Positions 17,556-26,214 of a DNA stretch of 64,000 bases are shown piece by piece; position 1 is the first letter of the stretch; the number at the start of each line of letters is the position of its first letter. The translations under genes and the position numbers were made by a program. Below the pieces are notes generated by a model. The model saw nothing but the letters and a program-made list of their open reading frames with translations. It did no database searches and was not told the DNA's origin. The DNA lies in the NCBI RefSeq assembly GCF_038070105.1, contig NZ_JBBPBZ010000002.1, forward strand, positions 798,501 to 862,500. Reading direction: 5' to 3'. The DNA comes from Methylocystis sp. IM3. GTDB lineage: Bacteria > Pseudomonadota > Alphaproteobacteria > Rhizobiales > Beijerinckiaceae.

Positions 17556-20081
17556 ATGTTTCGCACTTATCTGATGCGCGGCGCGAGCGCCGGCGCAATG
17601 AGCCTCGTCGTACTCTCGGGCGCCAGCGCCCAGGTCGGACTGCCGCCCATTCATATCTCGGCGCACAGGCCGGTCGGCGCCGGAACGGCGTCGAACGGAG
17701 CGCCCGTCGCCGCCCCGCAGGACGGAGCTGGCGCGGCCGATTCGTCGGAAGCGTCGGGCGCAAGCCAGGAAGCCGAGGTCGTCGATCAAAAGCAGATCGC
17801 CCGCGAACTTCCGCCGACGACGGATACGGCGCGGCTCATCCGTGACGTTCCGGGCGTCAGCACCTATGAAGCGGGCGGCGTCTCCGGCATTCCCGCGATC
17901 CACGGCATGGCGGACGACCGAATCAACATCATCGTGGGCGGCGTCCAGACGACATCCGCCTGCGCCAACCACATGAACCCGCCGCTGTCCTACATCGGGC
18001 CGGGCAATGTCGAAAAAATTGAAGTCTATTCCGGCGTGATGCCGGTGAGCCGGGGCGGCGATTCGATCGGCGGCACGATCATCGCGGAGCCGAAATCCCC
18101 CGTCTTCGCGCCGGATGTCACGCGGCCCCCGGCGCGGCCGCTCGACGCGCGGCAGACGCCTTTCGCGCCTCTACCCTTCCTTGCCGCGCCCGCGCCGGGG
18201 CAGCTGAGGTTTGGCGAGGATGGCGCGGTGCTCGTCACCGGCATGATCTCGAGCTTCTTTCGGGGCAACAACAACGGGATCAGCGTCGCGGGCACGGCCA
18301 ATGTCGCGACCAAAAACTGGAGCCTGCTCTATAGCGGCGACTGGCAGCGCGCCACCAATTACCATGCCGGCGGCGTGGGGGAGAAAGTTCTCTCGACGAA
18401 TTTCATCTCCGAGAATCACGCGGCGACCCTCGCCTTCCAGAACGACGGCCATTACCTCTCGCTCAGGGGCGCGATCCAGAACATCCCCTATCAGGGGTTC
18501 CCGAATCAGCGCATGGATATGACGCGCAACCAGGCCTATACGTTCGAAGGCCGGTACAAGGGACTGCTCGACTGGGGCGCCGTCGACGCCCGCATCTATT
18601 GGAACAACGTCAATCACAAGATGGGTTTTCTGCAGGACAAGCAGCCTGCGAACATGCCCATGGCCACGATCGGGACCGATTATGGCTATGCGATCAAGGC
18701 CGAAATCCCCTTCGAGAAATTCTCCCGAAAGGATGTGTTGCGGATCGGCAGCGAATTTCACGGCTTCCAGTTGAACGATTGGTGGGAGCCGGTTCCGGCC
18801 AACTGGCAACCGGGACGGTTCATGTCGATGATGGGCATGGTCAGCTACATGCCGGCGATGAACATGATGGGGCCGGGCGCCTTCTGGAACATCAACAACG
18901 GCAAACGTAACCGCCTCGGCCATTATCTGGAGTGGGACGCGCAGTGGAACGACCAATGGTCCTCGCTGCTCGGCGTTCGCAATGACACGGTCTGGTTCAA
19001 TACGGGGACGGTTTCGCCTTACGATTGGCGAAATCCGGTTCCGATGACGGTCTGTCCCGTCACGATGGGGCAGATCGGTCCCTGCGGTCCGAGCGCCGCG
19101 ATGGGGATGAACAATCCGGACGTTCCCGCGGCCAACGCCTTCAACGCGCAGAACCGTTCGCGCACCAATGTGAACTTCGACATGACGGCGATGGTGCGCT
19201 ATCAGCCGAACGATCTTGCGAAATATGAATTCGGCTATTCGCGCAAGACGCGCTCTCCCAATCTCTATGAACTCTACGCCTGGGCGCCGACGCCGATGGC
19301 GATGTTCATGAACAACTGGTTCGGCGACGCCAATGGCTATGTCGGCAATCTCAATCTCCAGCCGGAAGTCGCGCATACGGTCGGCCTGACCGCCATGTTC
19401 GCCGATCCGAAAGGCGATTGGGAGGCGCGCATCAATCCCTATTTCAGCTACATCGAAAATTACATCGACGCCGCGCGACTCTACAATGCGCCGACGCCGA
19501 CCGCGACGCAGCCTTATGTCTTCCAGATGCTCCAGTTCCGCAATTACAAGGCGATCATTTACGGCGCCGATCTGTCCGGCCGCCTGAAGCTTCTGGAGGA
19601 TCCCGCGTTCGGCCGCTTCGACGGCACGATCGTGGCGAACTACGCCTATGGCCAGAATCTGGAAATGGGACAGGTGCAGAACTGCGCCTTCTTCGACAAT
19701 GCCTGCTATGCCTATGCGAACGCCTTTGTGAGAGGCCATACCGGCCTCTATCACATCATGCCGTTCAACACCCGGATCGGGCTCGAACATAAATATGGCG
19801 GCTGGTTCAGCGGCGCGGACGTCCAGATCGTCGCGGGCAAGAATGTCGTGAGCGTTCCGCGCTACGAGCAGATCACCAACGGCTATGCGCTGCTCAATCT
19901 GCGGACCGGCTATGAATGGTCCAACCTGCGAATCGATCTCGGGGTGCAGAATGTGACGAACACGCTCTACACCCTGCCTTTGGGCGGCTTCTATTTTTCG
20001 GGCTACAAACGCGCGGGGGCAAATTCCGGCGTGCCCGGAATGGGGCGGAATTTCTACGCGGGTCTCACCGTGAAATTTTAA
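17556..20081 (+). CDS. TonB-dependent copper receptor, OprC/NosA type
   Basis: 841-residue outer-membrane receptor: signal peptide, a low-complexity stretch, plug domain (about 75-180; RLIRDVPGVSTYEAGGVSGI, GMADDRINIIVGGV) and a 22-strand-type barrel ending in YAGLTVKF with a terminal Phe. The plug has C136-A-N-H-M140 and the barrel has H354-K-M356, matching in order and spacing the CxxxM and HxM ligands known for the Pseudomonas copper importer OprC. The barrel is also rich in Met in extracellular-loop-like segments (FMSMMGMVSYMPAMNMM). Gene order (Cys/His protein, receptor, tonB, exbB) supports copper uptake. Confidence 0.9.
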   Translation: MFRTYLMRGASAGAMSLVVLSGASAQVGLPPIHISAHRPVGAGTASNGAPVAAPQDGAGAADSSEASGASQEAEVVDQKQIARELPPTTDTARLIRDVPGVSTYEAGGVSGIPAIHGMADDRINIIVGGVQTTSACANHMNPPLSYIGPGNVEKIEVYSGVMPVSRGGDSIGGTIIAEPKSPVFAPDVTRPPARPLDARQTPFAPLPFLAAPAPGQLRFGEDGAVLVTGMISSFFRGNNNGISVAGTANVATKNWSLLYSGDWQRATNYHAGGVGEKVLSTNFISENHAATLAFQNDGHYLSLRGAIQNIPYQGFPNQRMDMTRNQAYTFEGRYKGLLDWGAVDARIYWNNVNHKMGFLQDKQPANMPMATIGTDYGYAIKAEIPFEKFSRKDVLRIGSEFHGFQLNDWWEPVPANWQPGRFMSMMGMVSYMPAMNMMGPGAFWNINNGKRNRLGHYLEWDAQWNDQWSSLLGVRNDTVWFNTGTVSPYDWRNPVPMTVCPVTMGQIGPCGPSAAMGMNNPDVPAANAFNAQNRSRTNVNFDMTAMVRYQPNDLAKYEFGYSRKTRSPNLYELYAWAPTPMAMFMNNWFGDANGYVGNLNLQPEVAHTVGLTAMFADPKGDWEARINPYFSYIENYIDAARLYNAPTPTATQPYVFQMLQFRNYKAIIYGADLSGRLKLLEDPAFGRFDGTIVANYAYGQNLEMGQVQNCAFFDNACYAYANAFVRGHTGLYHIMPFNTRIGLEHKYGGWFSGADVQIVAGKNVVSVPRYEQITNGYALLNLRTGYEWSNLRIDLGVQNVTNTLYTLPLGGFYFSGYKRAGANSGVPGMGRNFYAGLTVKF

Positions 20082-20094
20082 GATTTTCTGGAGA

Positions 20095-20125
20095 GGCGGT
20101 GCTTCGGCGCCGCCTTTTCTTTTTC
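20095..20125 (+). terminator. Rho-independent terminator after the copper receptor
   Basis: GGCGGTGC-TTCG-GCGCCGCC forms an 8-bp stem with one G-T wobble and a stable TTCG tetraloop, followed by TTTTCTTTTTC. It lies 14 bp after the receptor stop, so tonB and exbB would be read by partial read-through or from their own promoter. Confidence 0.8.
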
Positions 20126-20153
20126 ATCGATTCCCTTCCGCGCGAGATCAATC

Positions 20154-20879
20154 ATGATGTTCCTGCACTTCGATCCCGCAGGCCGCCCGCCCTTGCGCCC
20201 CGACCGCATCTTTCCAGTCGCGACGGCCCTCGTCGTCGCCGCGCATGTCTTCGTTTTCGCGGTCTTCATGCAGGCGGCGCGGCCCAATCTGATTCCGCTC
20301 GGCTCGATCGGCACCGGGCTGGCGCCCGAGGGCGATTTCCTCGAAGTGGAGGCGATCAGCGAACAGGATTTGCCGCCCGACGCGCCCGAGCCGGAGGACG
20401 CGCGCGTCAAGGCGGACGAGAACGCCGCGCCGCCGCCGGTCGTCGCCGTTCCCGACGCACCGCGGCTGCCCGCAAGGAAGGACGCCGACCGCACGACCGA
20501 AAAACCCACTCCAAAGAGCGAGAAGAAGAGCAAAGAGCGGCGGAACGTCGCCTATGGAAATGAGCGACGCGAGGCGCAGGCGCGCCGCCGTTACGGCGCG
20601 CCCGGCGGCGGCGGTTCGGCGGGCGCGGGCGCGTCCCAGGCGACATGTCTCGCTTATGTTGCGGCGGCCTTGCGCCGTCATACGCCGGGCTCGACGAGGC
20701 TCGGCCCCGGAAGCGCCTTCGTCACCTTCCGAATTGCCGCCGGCGGCGGCATTGCGGTCGTCTCGGCCTCGGGCACGACGCCGGGTCACGCGGCCCTCGC
20801 GCGCCGCATCGTCTCCGCCGCGCGCGGGCCCGGCATATGCGGCGCGGCCTTTGTCTCCCAGAGCATCTATTTCGATTGA
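20154..20879 (+). CDS. TonB-family energy transducer
   Basis: 241 residues. An N-terminal transmembrane anchor (FPVATALVVAAHVFVFAVFM) is followed by a charged, proline-containing periplasmic spacer and a C-terminal TonB-like domain (about 165-241) ending in QSIYFD. Two ATGs are adjacent; the first is taken. The C-terminal domain has Cys at CLAYVAAAL and GICGAAF, which are unusual. Position between the copper receptor and exbB indicates that it energises this receptor. Confidence 0.82.
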   Translation: MMFLHFDPAGRPPLRPDRIFPVATALVVAAHVFVFAVFMQAARPNLIPLGSIGTGLAPEGDFLEVEAISEQDLPPDAPEPEDARVKADENAAPPPVVAVPDAPRLPARKDADRTTEKPTPKSEKKSKERRNVAYGNERREAQARRRYGAPGGGGSAGAGASQATCLAYVAAALRRHTPGSTRLGPGSAFVTFRIAAGGGIAVVSASGTTPGHAALARRIVSAARGPGICGAAFVSQSIYFD

Positions 20880-20903
20880 CGCCCCAAGAGTGGAGGGAAT
20901 CAC

Positions 20904-21581
20904 ATGGACATTCCGACACTGTCGCCGCTCGGCCTGTTTCTCAACGCGGGGCCCATCAGCAAGTTCGTCATGGGGATTCTGCTGTTGGCTTCCGTCTGGA
21001 CCTGGGCGCTCATCATCGACGGGGCGATCGTCGCGCGGCGGATTTCCGCTTCCATCCGCTCAGCGCGCGAGGGAGGCGGCGTCGGAGTTCTCTGGCCCAT
21101 CATGGACACGGCAAGGGAGGCGGCGCAGTTGCACATTCCCGGCGAAGGCGACGACGCGAGGCGCCGCCGCATTTCGAAGCGCGTGAATCAGGCCATGCAG
21201 GCGTTCCTGATCGACGCCAGGGGCGATTTGCCCAACCTCGCCGTTGTCTCCTCGGTCGGGCCTTTTGTCGGCCTTTTCGGCACGGTCTGGGGAATCATGT
21301 CGAGCTTCGCAGGGATCGCCGCGACGCAGGACACGAGTCTTGCAGTTGTCGCCCCCGGCATCGCGGAGGCGCTCGCGGCGACTTCTTACGGGCTCGCGGC
21401 GGCGATTCCCGCTGCGATCGGGTATAATCGTCTCGGCGCGACCATGTCGGGCCTGAGCGATGAAATCGCCGCCCTCATGAACGCCGCCGTCGCCAATGGC
21501 GATGTCGCGCCATCGGTGGCCTTGCGCCGCGCCAGAGTGGCCGTAGATGAGGGCGATCCGCTTTTCGTAAAGATGCGTTGA
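20904..21581 (+). CDS. exbB: ExbB/TolQ/MotA-family proton channel protein
   Basis: 225 residues with three hydrophobic segments: an N-terminal one (FVMGILLLASVWTWALII) and two C-terminal ones around VGPFVGLFGTVWGIMSSF and EALAATSYGLAAAIPAAIGY. The last two carry the family's conserved GLFGTVWGI and TxxGL...IPA signatures. A GGAG site precedes the ATG. ExbB normally works with ExbD, but no exbD follows: the next gene, 22 bp on, is a DUF188 protein. It may borrow ExbD or TolR from elsewhere. Confidence 0.87.
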   Translation: MDIPTLSPLGLFLNAGPISKFVMGILLLASVWTWALIIDGAIVARRISASIRSAREGGGVGVLWPIMDTAREAAQLHIPGEGDDARRRRISKRVNQAMQAFLIDARGDLPNLAVVSSVGPFVGLFGTVWGIMSSFAGIAATQDTSLAVVAPGIAEALAATSYGLAAAIPAAIGYNRLGATMSGLSDEIAALMNAAVANGDVAPSVALRRARVAVDEGDPLFVKMR

Positions 21582-21603
21582 TGAATCGTGCTATCTTACC
21601 GTC

Positions 21604-22101
21604 GTGACCATCAGGATTTACATCGACGCTGACGCCTGTCCGGTGAAGGAGGAGACCTATAAAGTCGCCATCCGTTACGGGTTGCAGACCTTCGTGATTT
21701 CTAACAGCTTCATGCAAATTCCGCCCTCGCCGCTGATCGCCAGGATCGTCGTGAACGCCGGCCCGGATGTCGCCGATGACTGGATCGCGGAGCATGTCGT
21801 TGCGGGCGATGTGGTCATCACCAGCGATATTCCCCTCGCCGCGCGCGTCCTGGCTAAAAAGGCGCATGCAATTGCGCCCTATGGACGCCTCTTTACAGAA
21901 GACTCGATCGGCTTGGCTCTGGCGCAGCGCTCTCTCATGGAGCATATCCGCTCGACAGGCGAGACGACCGGCGGCCCGCCACCATTTTCTGCCGCAAATC
22001 GGTCGCGTTTCCTTCAGGCCCTCGACCAAACGATCGCCCGCGAAAGACGGAAGCGTGCGTTGCCAGAACTTGGGCATACACGTGAAGAACGCGGACCATA
22101 A
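21604..22101 (+). CDS. YaiI/YqxD (DUF188) family protein
   Basis: 165 residues, full length for the family, with the hallmark start IYIDADACPVKEE, followed by VITSDIPLAARVLAKKA and GGPPPFSAANRSRFLQALD. The fold is PIN-like, with acidic residues (DADACP, TSDIP) that suggest a nuclease-like site, but the biochemical role is not established. GTG start, no convincing Shine-Dalgarno, 22 bp after exbB; possibly cotranscribed. Confidence 0.88.
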   Translation: MTIRIYIDADACPVKEETYKVAIRYGLQTFVISNSFMQIPPSPLIARIVVNAGPDVADDWIAEHVVAGDVVITSDIPLAARVLAKKAHAIAPYGRLFTEDSIGLALAQRSLMEHIRSTGETTGGPPPFSAANRSRFLQALDQTIARERRKRALPELGHTREERGP

Positions 22102-22252
22102 CCGAGGGCTTATCCTGGACGTCTGCCTCATCTCTCTTCGAGGTTTGTTTTTATCCCCCACGGGTAGCGCGGCGGTCGCTTTTTTCGGCTATTTTCATGA
22201 AAAGGCCGCTATGGGCGAACTATGAACTTTTTTTTCGCGAAAGTTGGGTGCC

Positions 22253-23449
22253 ATGCCTAATACCGGTTTCCTGAATGGGTTGCGTGCGCTCGCTGCTTTT
22301 AGCGTCTTGGCTTGCCACGTAATGATCTGGTCGGGCTGGTCGAGTTTCGGGGTGCCTCTGCTTCCCGGACCCGGCGCAGTGGCCAAGATGGCCGTGGATT
22401 TATTTATGATTTTGTCAGGTTTCCTGATGGCCTTTAACGCGCATAAACGCATCAATGAACCTATGACCAGACTGGACTCATGGTCGAAATTTTATATTAG
22501 ACGGTTTTTCCGGATCGCACCCGGTTATTACGCCAGTTTGGTTGTCGCTCTGCTGCTGTCGAAGCCCTTCCTGTCTGGATATGCGACATTGGCCGATCGA
22601 CTGCCCGGTCTCGCTGAATCTTTCTATAATGGGAAAGCGATTGATTATTCGGCAACGAACATTTTATTGCACGTGACGTTTCTTTTCGGGCTTTTCCCTG
22701 AATGGTCATTCTCGACGCAGTTGCCCGATTGGAGCTTGGGTCTGGAAATGCAGTTTTACGTCATATTTCCCTTGCTGACAGTTGTCGCGATGCGGTGGGG
22801 CGTATTGAGGGTGTGCATTCCAATGGTCCCGTTATGCCTAATTGCTACAGCTCTCTTGGCGCCCGGGTTTCGCGAGCCGTCACTCATTCTTTTCAAACTC
22901 CCGGTCTTCTACGCCGGGATGCTGTTGTTTTTTGCGTCAGTCTCGTCCCAGAAACAAGAAAAGCTGGCGCTGAATTCCGTCGCCCTGCTCCTCACTCTCA
23001 CGCAAGTCCAATTTTATGGAAAAGTCGGCGTGCTTCTTGTTCTGGCTCCGCTCTTGATCGCTTTCAAATGTGCAACTCCAGGCAATGCTGTCGCTCGACA
23101 ATTGGATTGGGCGATAGGCCGAGTTTTGGACAACAGGTTTGCCCGAGTTGGCTCTGATCTTTCCTACCCGGTTTATCTGTTCCACGGGTTTTTCATCGCC
23201 ATCATTGGCGGCGCGTTATTTGGGAGCGGGGCATTTGTGGCGTTGGATCCGCATGCAAGGACAGCTATTCTTTTCGTCAGCGTCCTTGTCGGGACAGTTG
23301 GGGCGTCAATAATAGTGCATCGATTCGTCGAAAAGCCGGGAATAAATGCAGGAAAACATCTCGTCGGCCTTCTGAAACGACCGGAAGGCGATGACGGCGT
23401 TGCCGCTCGGCTGGCCGTCGCGCGCGCGAGTCGACGGGCGGATCGATGA
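22253..23449 (+). CDS. Acyltransferase family 3 integral membrane protein
   Basis: 398 residues from the ATG at 22253 (a TTG at 22244 is in frame). N-terminal signature NGLRALAAFSVLACHV, then VDLFMILSGFLMAFN, and about ten hydrophobic segments, ending in IVHRFVEKPG typical of the OafA/NodX family. It transfers acyl groups to extracytoplasmic polysaccharide or LPS. The coding sequence is visibly more AT-rich than its neighbours and it abuts the left island boundary from outside, so earlier horizontal acquisition is possible. Confidence 0.85.
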   Translation: MPNTGFLNGLRALAAFSVLACHVMIWSGWSSFGVPLLPGPGAVAKMAVDLFMILSGFLMAFNAHKRINEPMTRLDSWSKFYIRRFFRIAPGYYASLVVALLLSKPFLSGYATLADRLPGLAESFYNGKAIDYSATNILLHVTFLFGLFPEWSFSTQLPDWSLGLEMQFYVIFPLLTVVAMRWGVLRVCIPMVPLCLIATALLAPGFREPSLILFKLPVFYAGMLLFFASVSSQKQEKLALNSVALLLTLTQVQFYGKVGVLLVLAPLLIAFKCATPGNAVARQLDWAIGRVLDNRFARVGSDLSYPVYLFHGFFIAIIGGALFGSGAFVALDPHARTAILFVSVLVGTVGASIIVHRFVEKPGINAGKHLVGLLKRPEGDDGVAARLAVARASRRADR

Positions 23450-23517
23450 GAATGACAGGCTGGGGCGGCGCTGTTAGCAGGTAGCTCTCTGCCCCATGGA
23501 GGAATGATGCTGTGATG

Positions 23518-23549
23518 GGCGAAAGGGGATAAAACCCCCTGATTTTGCC
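23518..23549 (-). terminator. Hairpin left of the island boundary
   Basis: GGCGAAA...GGGG-ATAAAA-CCCC...TTTTGCC can fold into an extended imperfect hairpin. It lies between the acyltransferase stop and the left tRNA-Asp fragment. Before island insertion it would have been just downstream of tRNA-Asp (minus strand), so it may be the original tRNA terminator; it could also terminate the acyltransferase. Confidence 0.4.
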
Positions 23550-23568
23550 TTAGACGGATAACGGATAA

Positions 23569-23627
23569 TTGATTTCATGGCGAGAGAGACGGGGCTCGAA
23601 CCCGCGACCTCCGGCGTGACAGGCCGG
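23569..23627. repeat. Left attachment site (tRNA-Asp 3' fragment)
   Basis: Identical over 59 bp to 53615-53673. Positions 23578-23627 correspond to the 3' 50 bases of tRNA-Asp (CCA, acceptor strand, T arm, variable loop and anticodon arm through the anticodon). The remaining 5' part of the tRNA is absent here, so this copy is not a gene. Confidence 0.9.
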
Positions 23628-23967
23628 AGGTTTCGCAATCAGATCAAGGGCTTTCAGAGAGTTTGCTCACGGGAAGTCCCTTTACTTTCAGTTCGCGCAT
23701 TTCGCGCAGTCTGAAAAGCGGCAGGGGGTGCAACGCGGCAAAAGAAAACGCCGTGCTGGGGATGAGAGTCCAGCACGGCGCCAACAATTCGATTAGGAAA
23801 CCAGGCAAGCTTCACCAGAAAACCTATACCGACTTGCCTGCGGCGGCAACGGTTTTTCCGGCGGACGACACCTTGCAGAAGCTGATCACGGTTTCGCGCT
23901 GCGACCTTGATCAGCGCTTGATCAGGATCGCTTCGGACGATTTTGACGCCCCACCCTCTAGCTCAGG
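23628..23967. other. Island left-end non-coding region with hairpins
   Basis: 340 bp without a convincing gene. It contains a perfect 11-bp inverted repeat CGCCGTGCTGG / CCAGCACGGCG (23749-23759 and 23770-23780, 10-base loop) and a second one, AGGCAAG / CTTGCCT (23803-23809 and 23833-23839). A 105-codon open frame (23663-23980) crosses both hairpins but shows no recognisable protein. Position just upstream of the replication-type genes suggests a leader, operator or replication-associated structure. Confidence 0.5.
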
Positions 23968-24294
23968 GTGGCGGAAATGAGCAAGCTCGCCATCAAGCGC
24001 GCGTTCGCTATTCGGAACGAAAAACTCACGCCCTGCTCCCGGCTCGTCTTGGTCGCCATCTGTGACGAGATTGAGCACGACCGCGCCCTCACATGCTCGA
24101 TCAGCCAAAACAAGATCGGCCGGAAGGTCGGTGTGACCCATAACACTGTTGCTCGGCGCGTCGCCGATCTCTGCGAGCTTGGATACCTGACTGTCACCCG
24201 TCAGCGCGACGCACGCGGTTATCAGAAGACGAATATTTACCGCGTCAATCTGCCGGTCGGGGCCGAGCCCTCTTGCGATGGGGGCCGCTCATGA
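23968..24294 (+). CDS. Winged-helix DNA-binding protein, phage/island type
   Basis: 108 residues from a GTG; an ATG at 23977 with GGCGGAA before it is an equally good start. A helix-turn-helix is clear: CSISQNKIGRKVGVTHNTVARRVADLCELGYLTVTRQ, given here as its parts ISQNKIGRKVGVTHNTVAR and VADLCELGYLTV. Such proteins stand at the head of replication or regulatory modules of prophages and satellites. Its stop overlaps the next gene's ATG, indicating coupled translation. Confidence 0.7.
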   Translation: MAEMSKLAIKRAFAIRNEKLTPCSRLVLVAICDEIEHDRALTCSISQNKIGRKVGVTHNTVARRVADLCELGYLTVTRQRDARGYQKTNIYRVNLPVGAEPSCDGGRS

Positions 24295-25469
24295 TCGGCC
24301 AGAACATCTTTCGGGAGAAACATCGTGAACGGTTCCTTACCGTTGACAAAGCGAAATTTTCTGGTCGTCTCTCTGCTGAGGCGCTCGGCGTCCACGACTA
24401 CTTACTGAGCAAGCCGGACGACTGGATAATCTGCGAGGCTCACATTCGAAATCGCTTCGGATGGGGCCGCAAAAAATATCAAAGAGTCATGCGCGAGCTG
24501 CGTAGCGCTGGCTACCTGCAGCTTCAACCGATCCAATCCGCGGTGGGCCGGTTCGTCGGAACTAAATACGTCTTGTTTGAAAAAGCCCAGCAGGAGGATG
24601 TTAAGAGCAAAAGTCTGTGCCTTGACAGTGAAAAAGTGGCTTACACCGAGAGGTCACTTTTATCGCCCGGCGGCAAAGGGGGCTCCATAGAGTATAACGA
24701 TCTTAGACTGAATAAAGATTACCCTCCCTCCCCCCGCGATCAGGCAGAGGAAAAAACTGGGGGGCATGCGCAAGCGCAGGAATTCGATGACGAAGAGGAG
24801 GCGGAGAGGGCCGCCCTCATCCTCCGAGGCCAGGACCGCGGAGAGGCTTTCTTGGCATTCGATAGGAAATCCAAGAGACCGCCGATCATCGAGAAACCGC
24901 AGCAGAGCCGAGAGGACGTGCCCCCAAAAGCGAGGCGGTTCAAGCAATTCCGTTCTGAGATAACGATCAAAAACAACGGTCAGAAACGCGGGAGCGGTAT
25001 CGCCATAGGGTGCAGTTCTCCAAGGAATACTGAGGGCGTTTCCCAGGACGATCTAGACCGGTTTGAGCGCTTCGTCGCTGCTTGGCAATTCATGCCAGGC
25101 CGAGAGAACATCGATGCGGCAAAGCGTGCTTTCCTATCGCTTGGCGCTTTGGATCGGGAGCTTTGTATTAAAGGCGCGGAAGCGCTGCAAGTCCCTCCGG
25201 AGCGCCGCGTCTTTGCCGTGACGTTCATCCGACAGAGGCAATGGGTGTTCCAGCGCAAGGGCGCAAATGTGCAGCCATGCGAGTTCACGAACCCGTTGAA
25301 AGGCCGAGCCGTCGAACACGACGCGATACCGCTTCCAAATGGCCAGATTTTTCTGAAGCCAGGATCACCCGAGCTCAGCGCCCGGGAAGAATGGGAACGG
25401 CGGCAGTTTGGAAAAGCCAAGGGCGGCTGCTTCAGGCCGACGCTCTGGCCGCCGACTGACGACTCATGA
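24291..25469 (+). CDS. Phage replication-type protein, N-terminal winged helix
   Basis: 392 residues. The ATG at 24291 overlaps the previous stop (ATGA); a TTG at 24273 is in frame but unlikely. N-terminal winged-helix segment: AEALGVHDYLLSKPDDW, RFGWGRKKYQRVMRELRSAG. The middle is charged and low in complexity (EFDDEEEAERAA); the C-terminal region (about 255-340, FERFVAAWQFMPGRENIDAA) resembles helper/loader-like parts of phage replication proteins. Exact role unknown; initiation or helicase loading is inference from architecture and position. Confidence 0.55.
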   Translation: MIGQNIFREKHRERFLTVDKAKFSGRLSAEALGVHDYLLSKPDDWIICEAHIRNRFGWGRKKYQRVMRELRSAGYLQLQPIQSAVGRFVGTKYVLFEKAQQEDVKSKSLCLDSEKVAYTERSLLSPGGKGGSIEYNDLRLNKDYPPSPRDQAEEKTGGHAQAQEFDDEEEAERAALILRGQDRGEAFLAFDRKSKRPPIIEKPQQSREDVPPKARRFKQFRSEITIKNNGQKRGSGIAIGCSSPRNTEGVSQDDLDRFERFVAAWQFMPGRENIDAAKRAFLSLGALDRELCIKGAEALQVPPERRVFAVTFIRQRQWVFQRKGANVQPCEFTNPLKGRAVEHDAIPLPNGQIFLKPGSPELSAREEWERRQFGKAKGGCFRPTLWPPTDDS

Positions 25470-25608
25470 CGACTACCGGGGCCGGTTGCCTTCTCGGGTC
25501 CTTCCTCCGCCTGGCCAACAGGGAGAAGGCGGGGGTCCGGGGGAGGAAACGAAATCTATATTTTTATTAGGGTTTAATATGCTGACGGGTTAAAGGAATC
25601 CGGTTGAT

Positions 25609-26214
25609 ATGGACACTAAGGTTGAAGACGAAGAGGACTGGGCGAGCTTGTCCGATATCGCCAGATTGCGAGGCATAACGCCCCAAGCTGTGTGGAAACG
25701 GGTTCGTTCATTCGAGCTGCGTGGCCAGCTTCCAACCCGCCGAAGGGGCAGGGCCAAGCTAATACATTTGCCCTCCTTTGACGCCCTCGCGGCCGCAACT
25801 CACGATCCCGCGCAAGAGCTGCGAAACAGGAACGTTAGGCGTCGCGCTCGCAGCCCGACATCGCTCCCCATTGAGTCGCCGCCGGAGCCGTCGAAATTTA
25901 ATGACGCGGCCGCCCGCGAGAAAAACGCCAAGGCTGAACTTGCTGAAATCCAGCTTGCACAAAAGCGCGGCGAGCTTGTCCCCGTCCGTGAGATAGAGGC
26001 GGCGACGATTGAGGCCGGCACGAAGATCACGCAACGGTTGAACGCCATGAAGGCGCAGACCGGAAGGCTTTACGCCGCCGCAAAAGGCGGGGAAGAAGCA
26101 CTTCACATTGAGTTGCTTGCCCTCGTCGATGCAACGATCGCCGCGATCGGCGAAGAAATGATGCAGCTCGCCGCGAATGGTAATGTTGCTGATGAAGCAA
26201 CAAAAACTCATTAA
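25609..26214 (+). CDS. Terminase small subunit-like DNA-packaging protein
   Basis: 201 residues. N-terminal helix-turn-helix (SLSDIARLRGITPQAVWKRV) followed by a linker and a helical stretch, with EKNAKAELAEIQLAQKRGEL and VPVREIEAATIEAGTKI, characteristic of Nu1-like terminase small subunits. A large subunit, portal or capsid gene does not follow: 26215-26458 holds nothing recognisable. A lone TerS next to replication-type genes is typical of phage satellites that redirect helper packaging, or it is simply a prophage remnant. Confidence 0.7.
   Translation: MDTKVEDEEDWASLSDIARLRGITPQAVWKRVRSFELRGQLPTRRRGRAKLIHLPSFDALAAATHDPAQELRNRNVRRRARSPTSLPIESPPEPSKFNDAAAREKNAKAELAEIQLAQKRGELVPVREIEAATIEAGTKITQRLNAMKAQTGRLYAAAKGGEEALHIELLALVDATIAAIGEEMMQLAANGNVADEATKTH

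Noticed and set aside
18171..19790. 539-codon frame antisense to the copper receptor
   Set aside because: Arg/His-rich shadow; the plus-strand receptor explains the region completely.
23578..23627. Possible second tRNA-Asp
   Set aside because: Only the 3' 50 bases are present; the D arm and 5' acceptor strand are missing.
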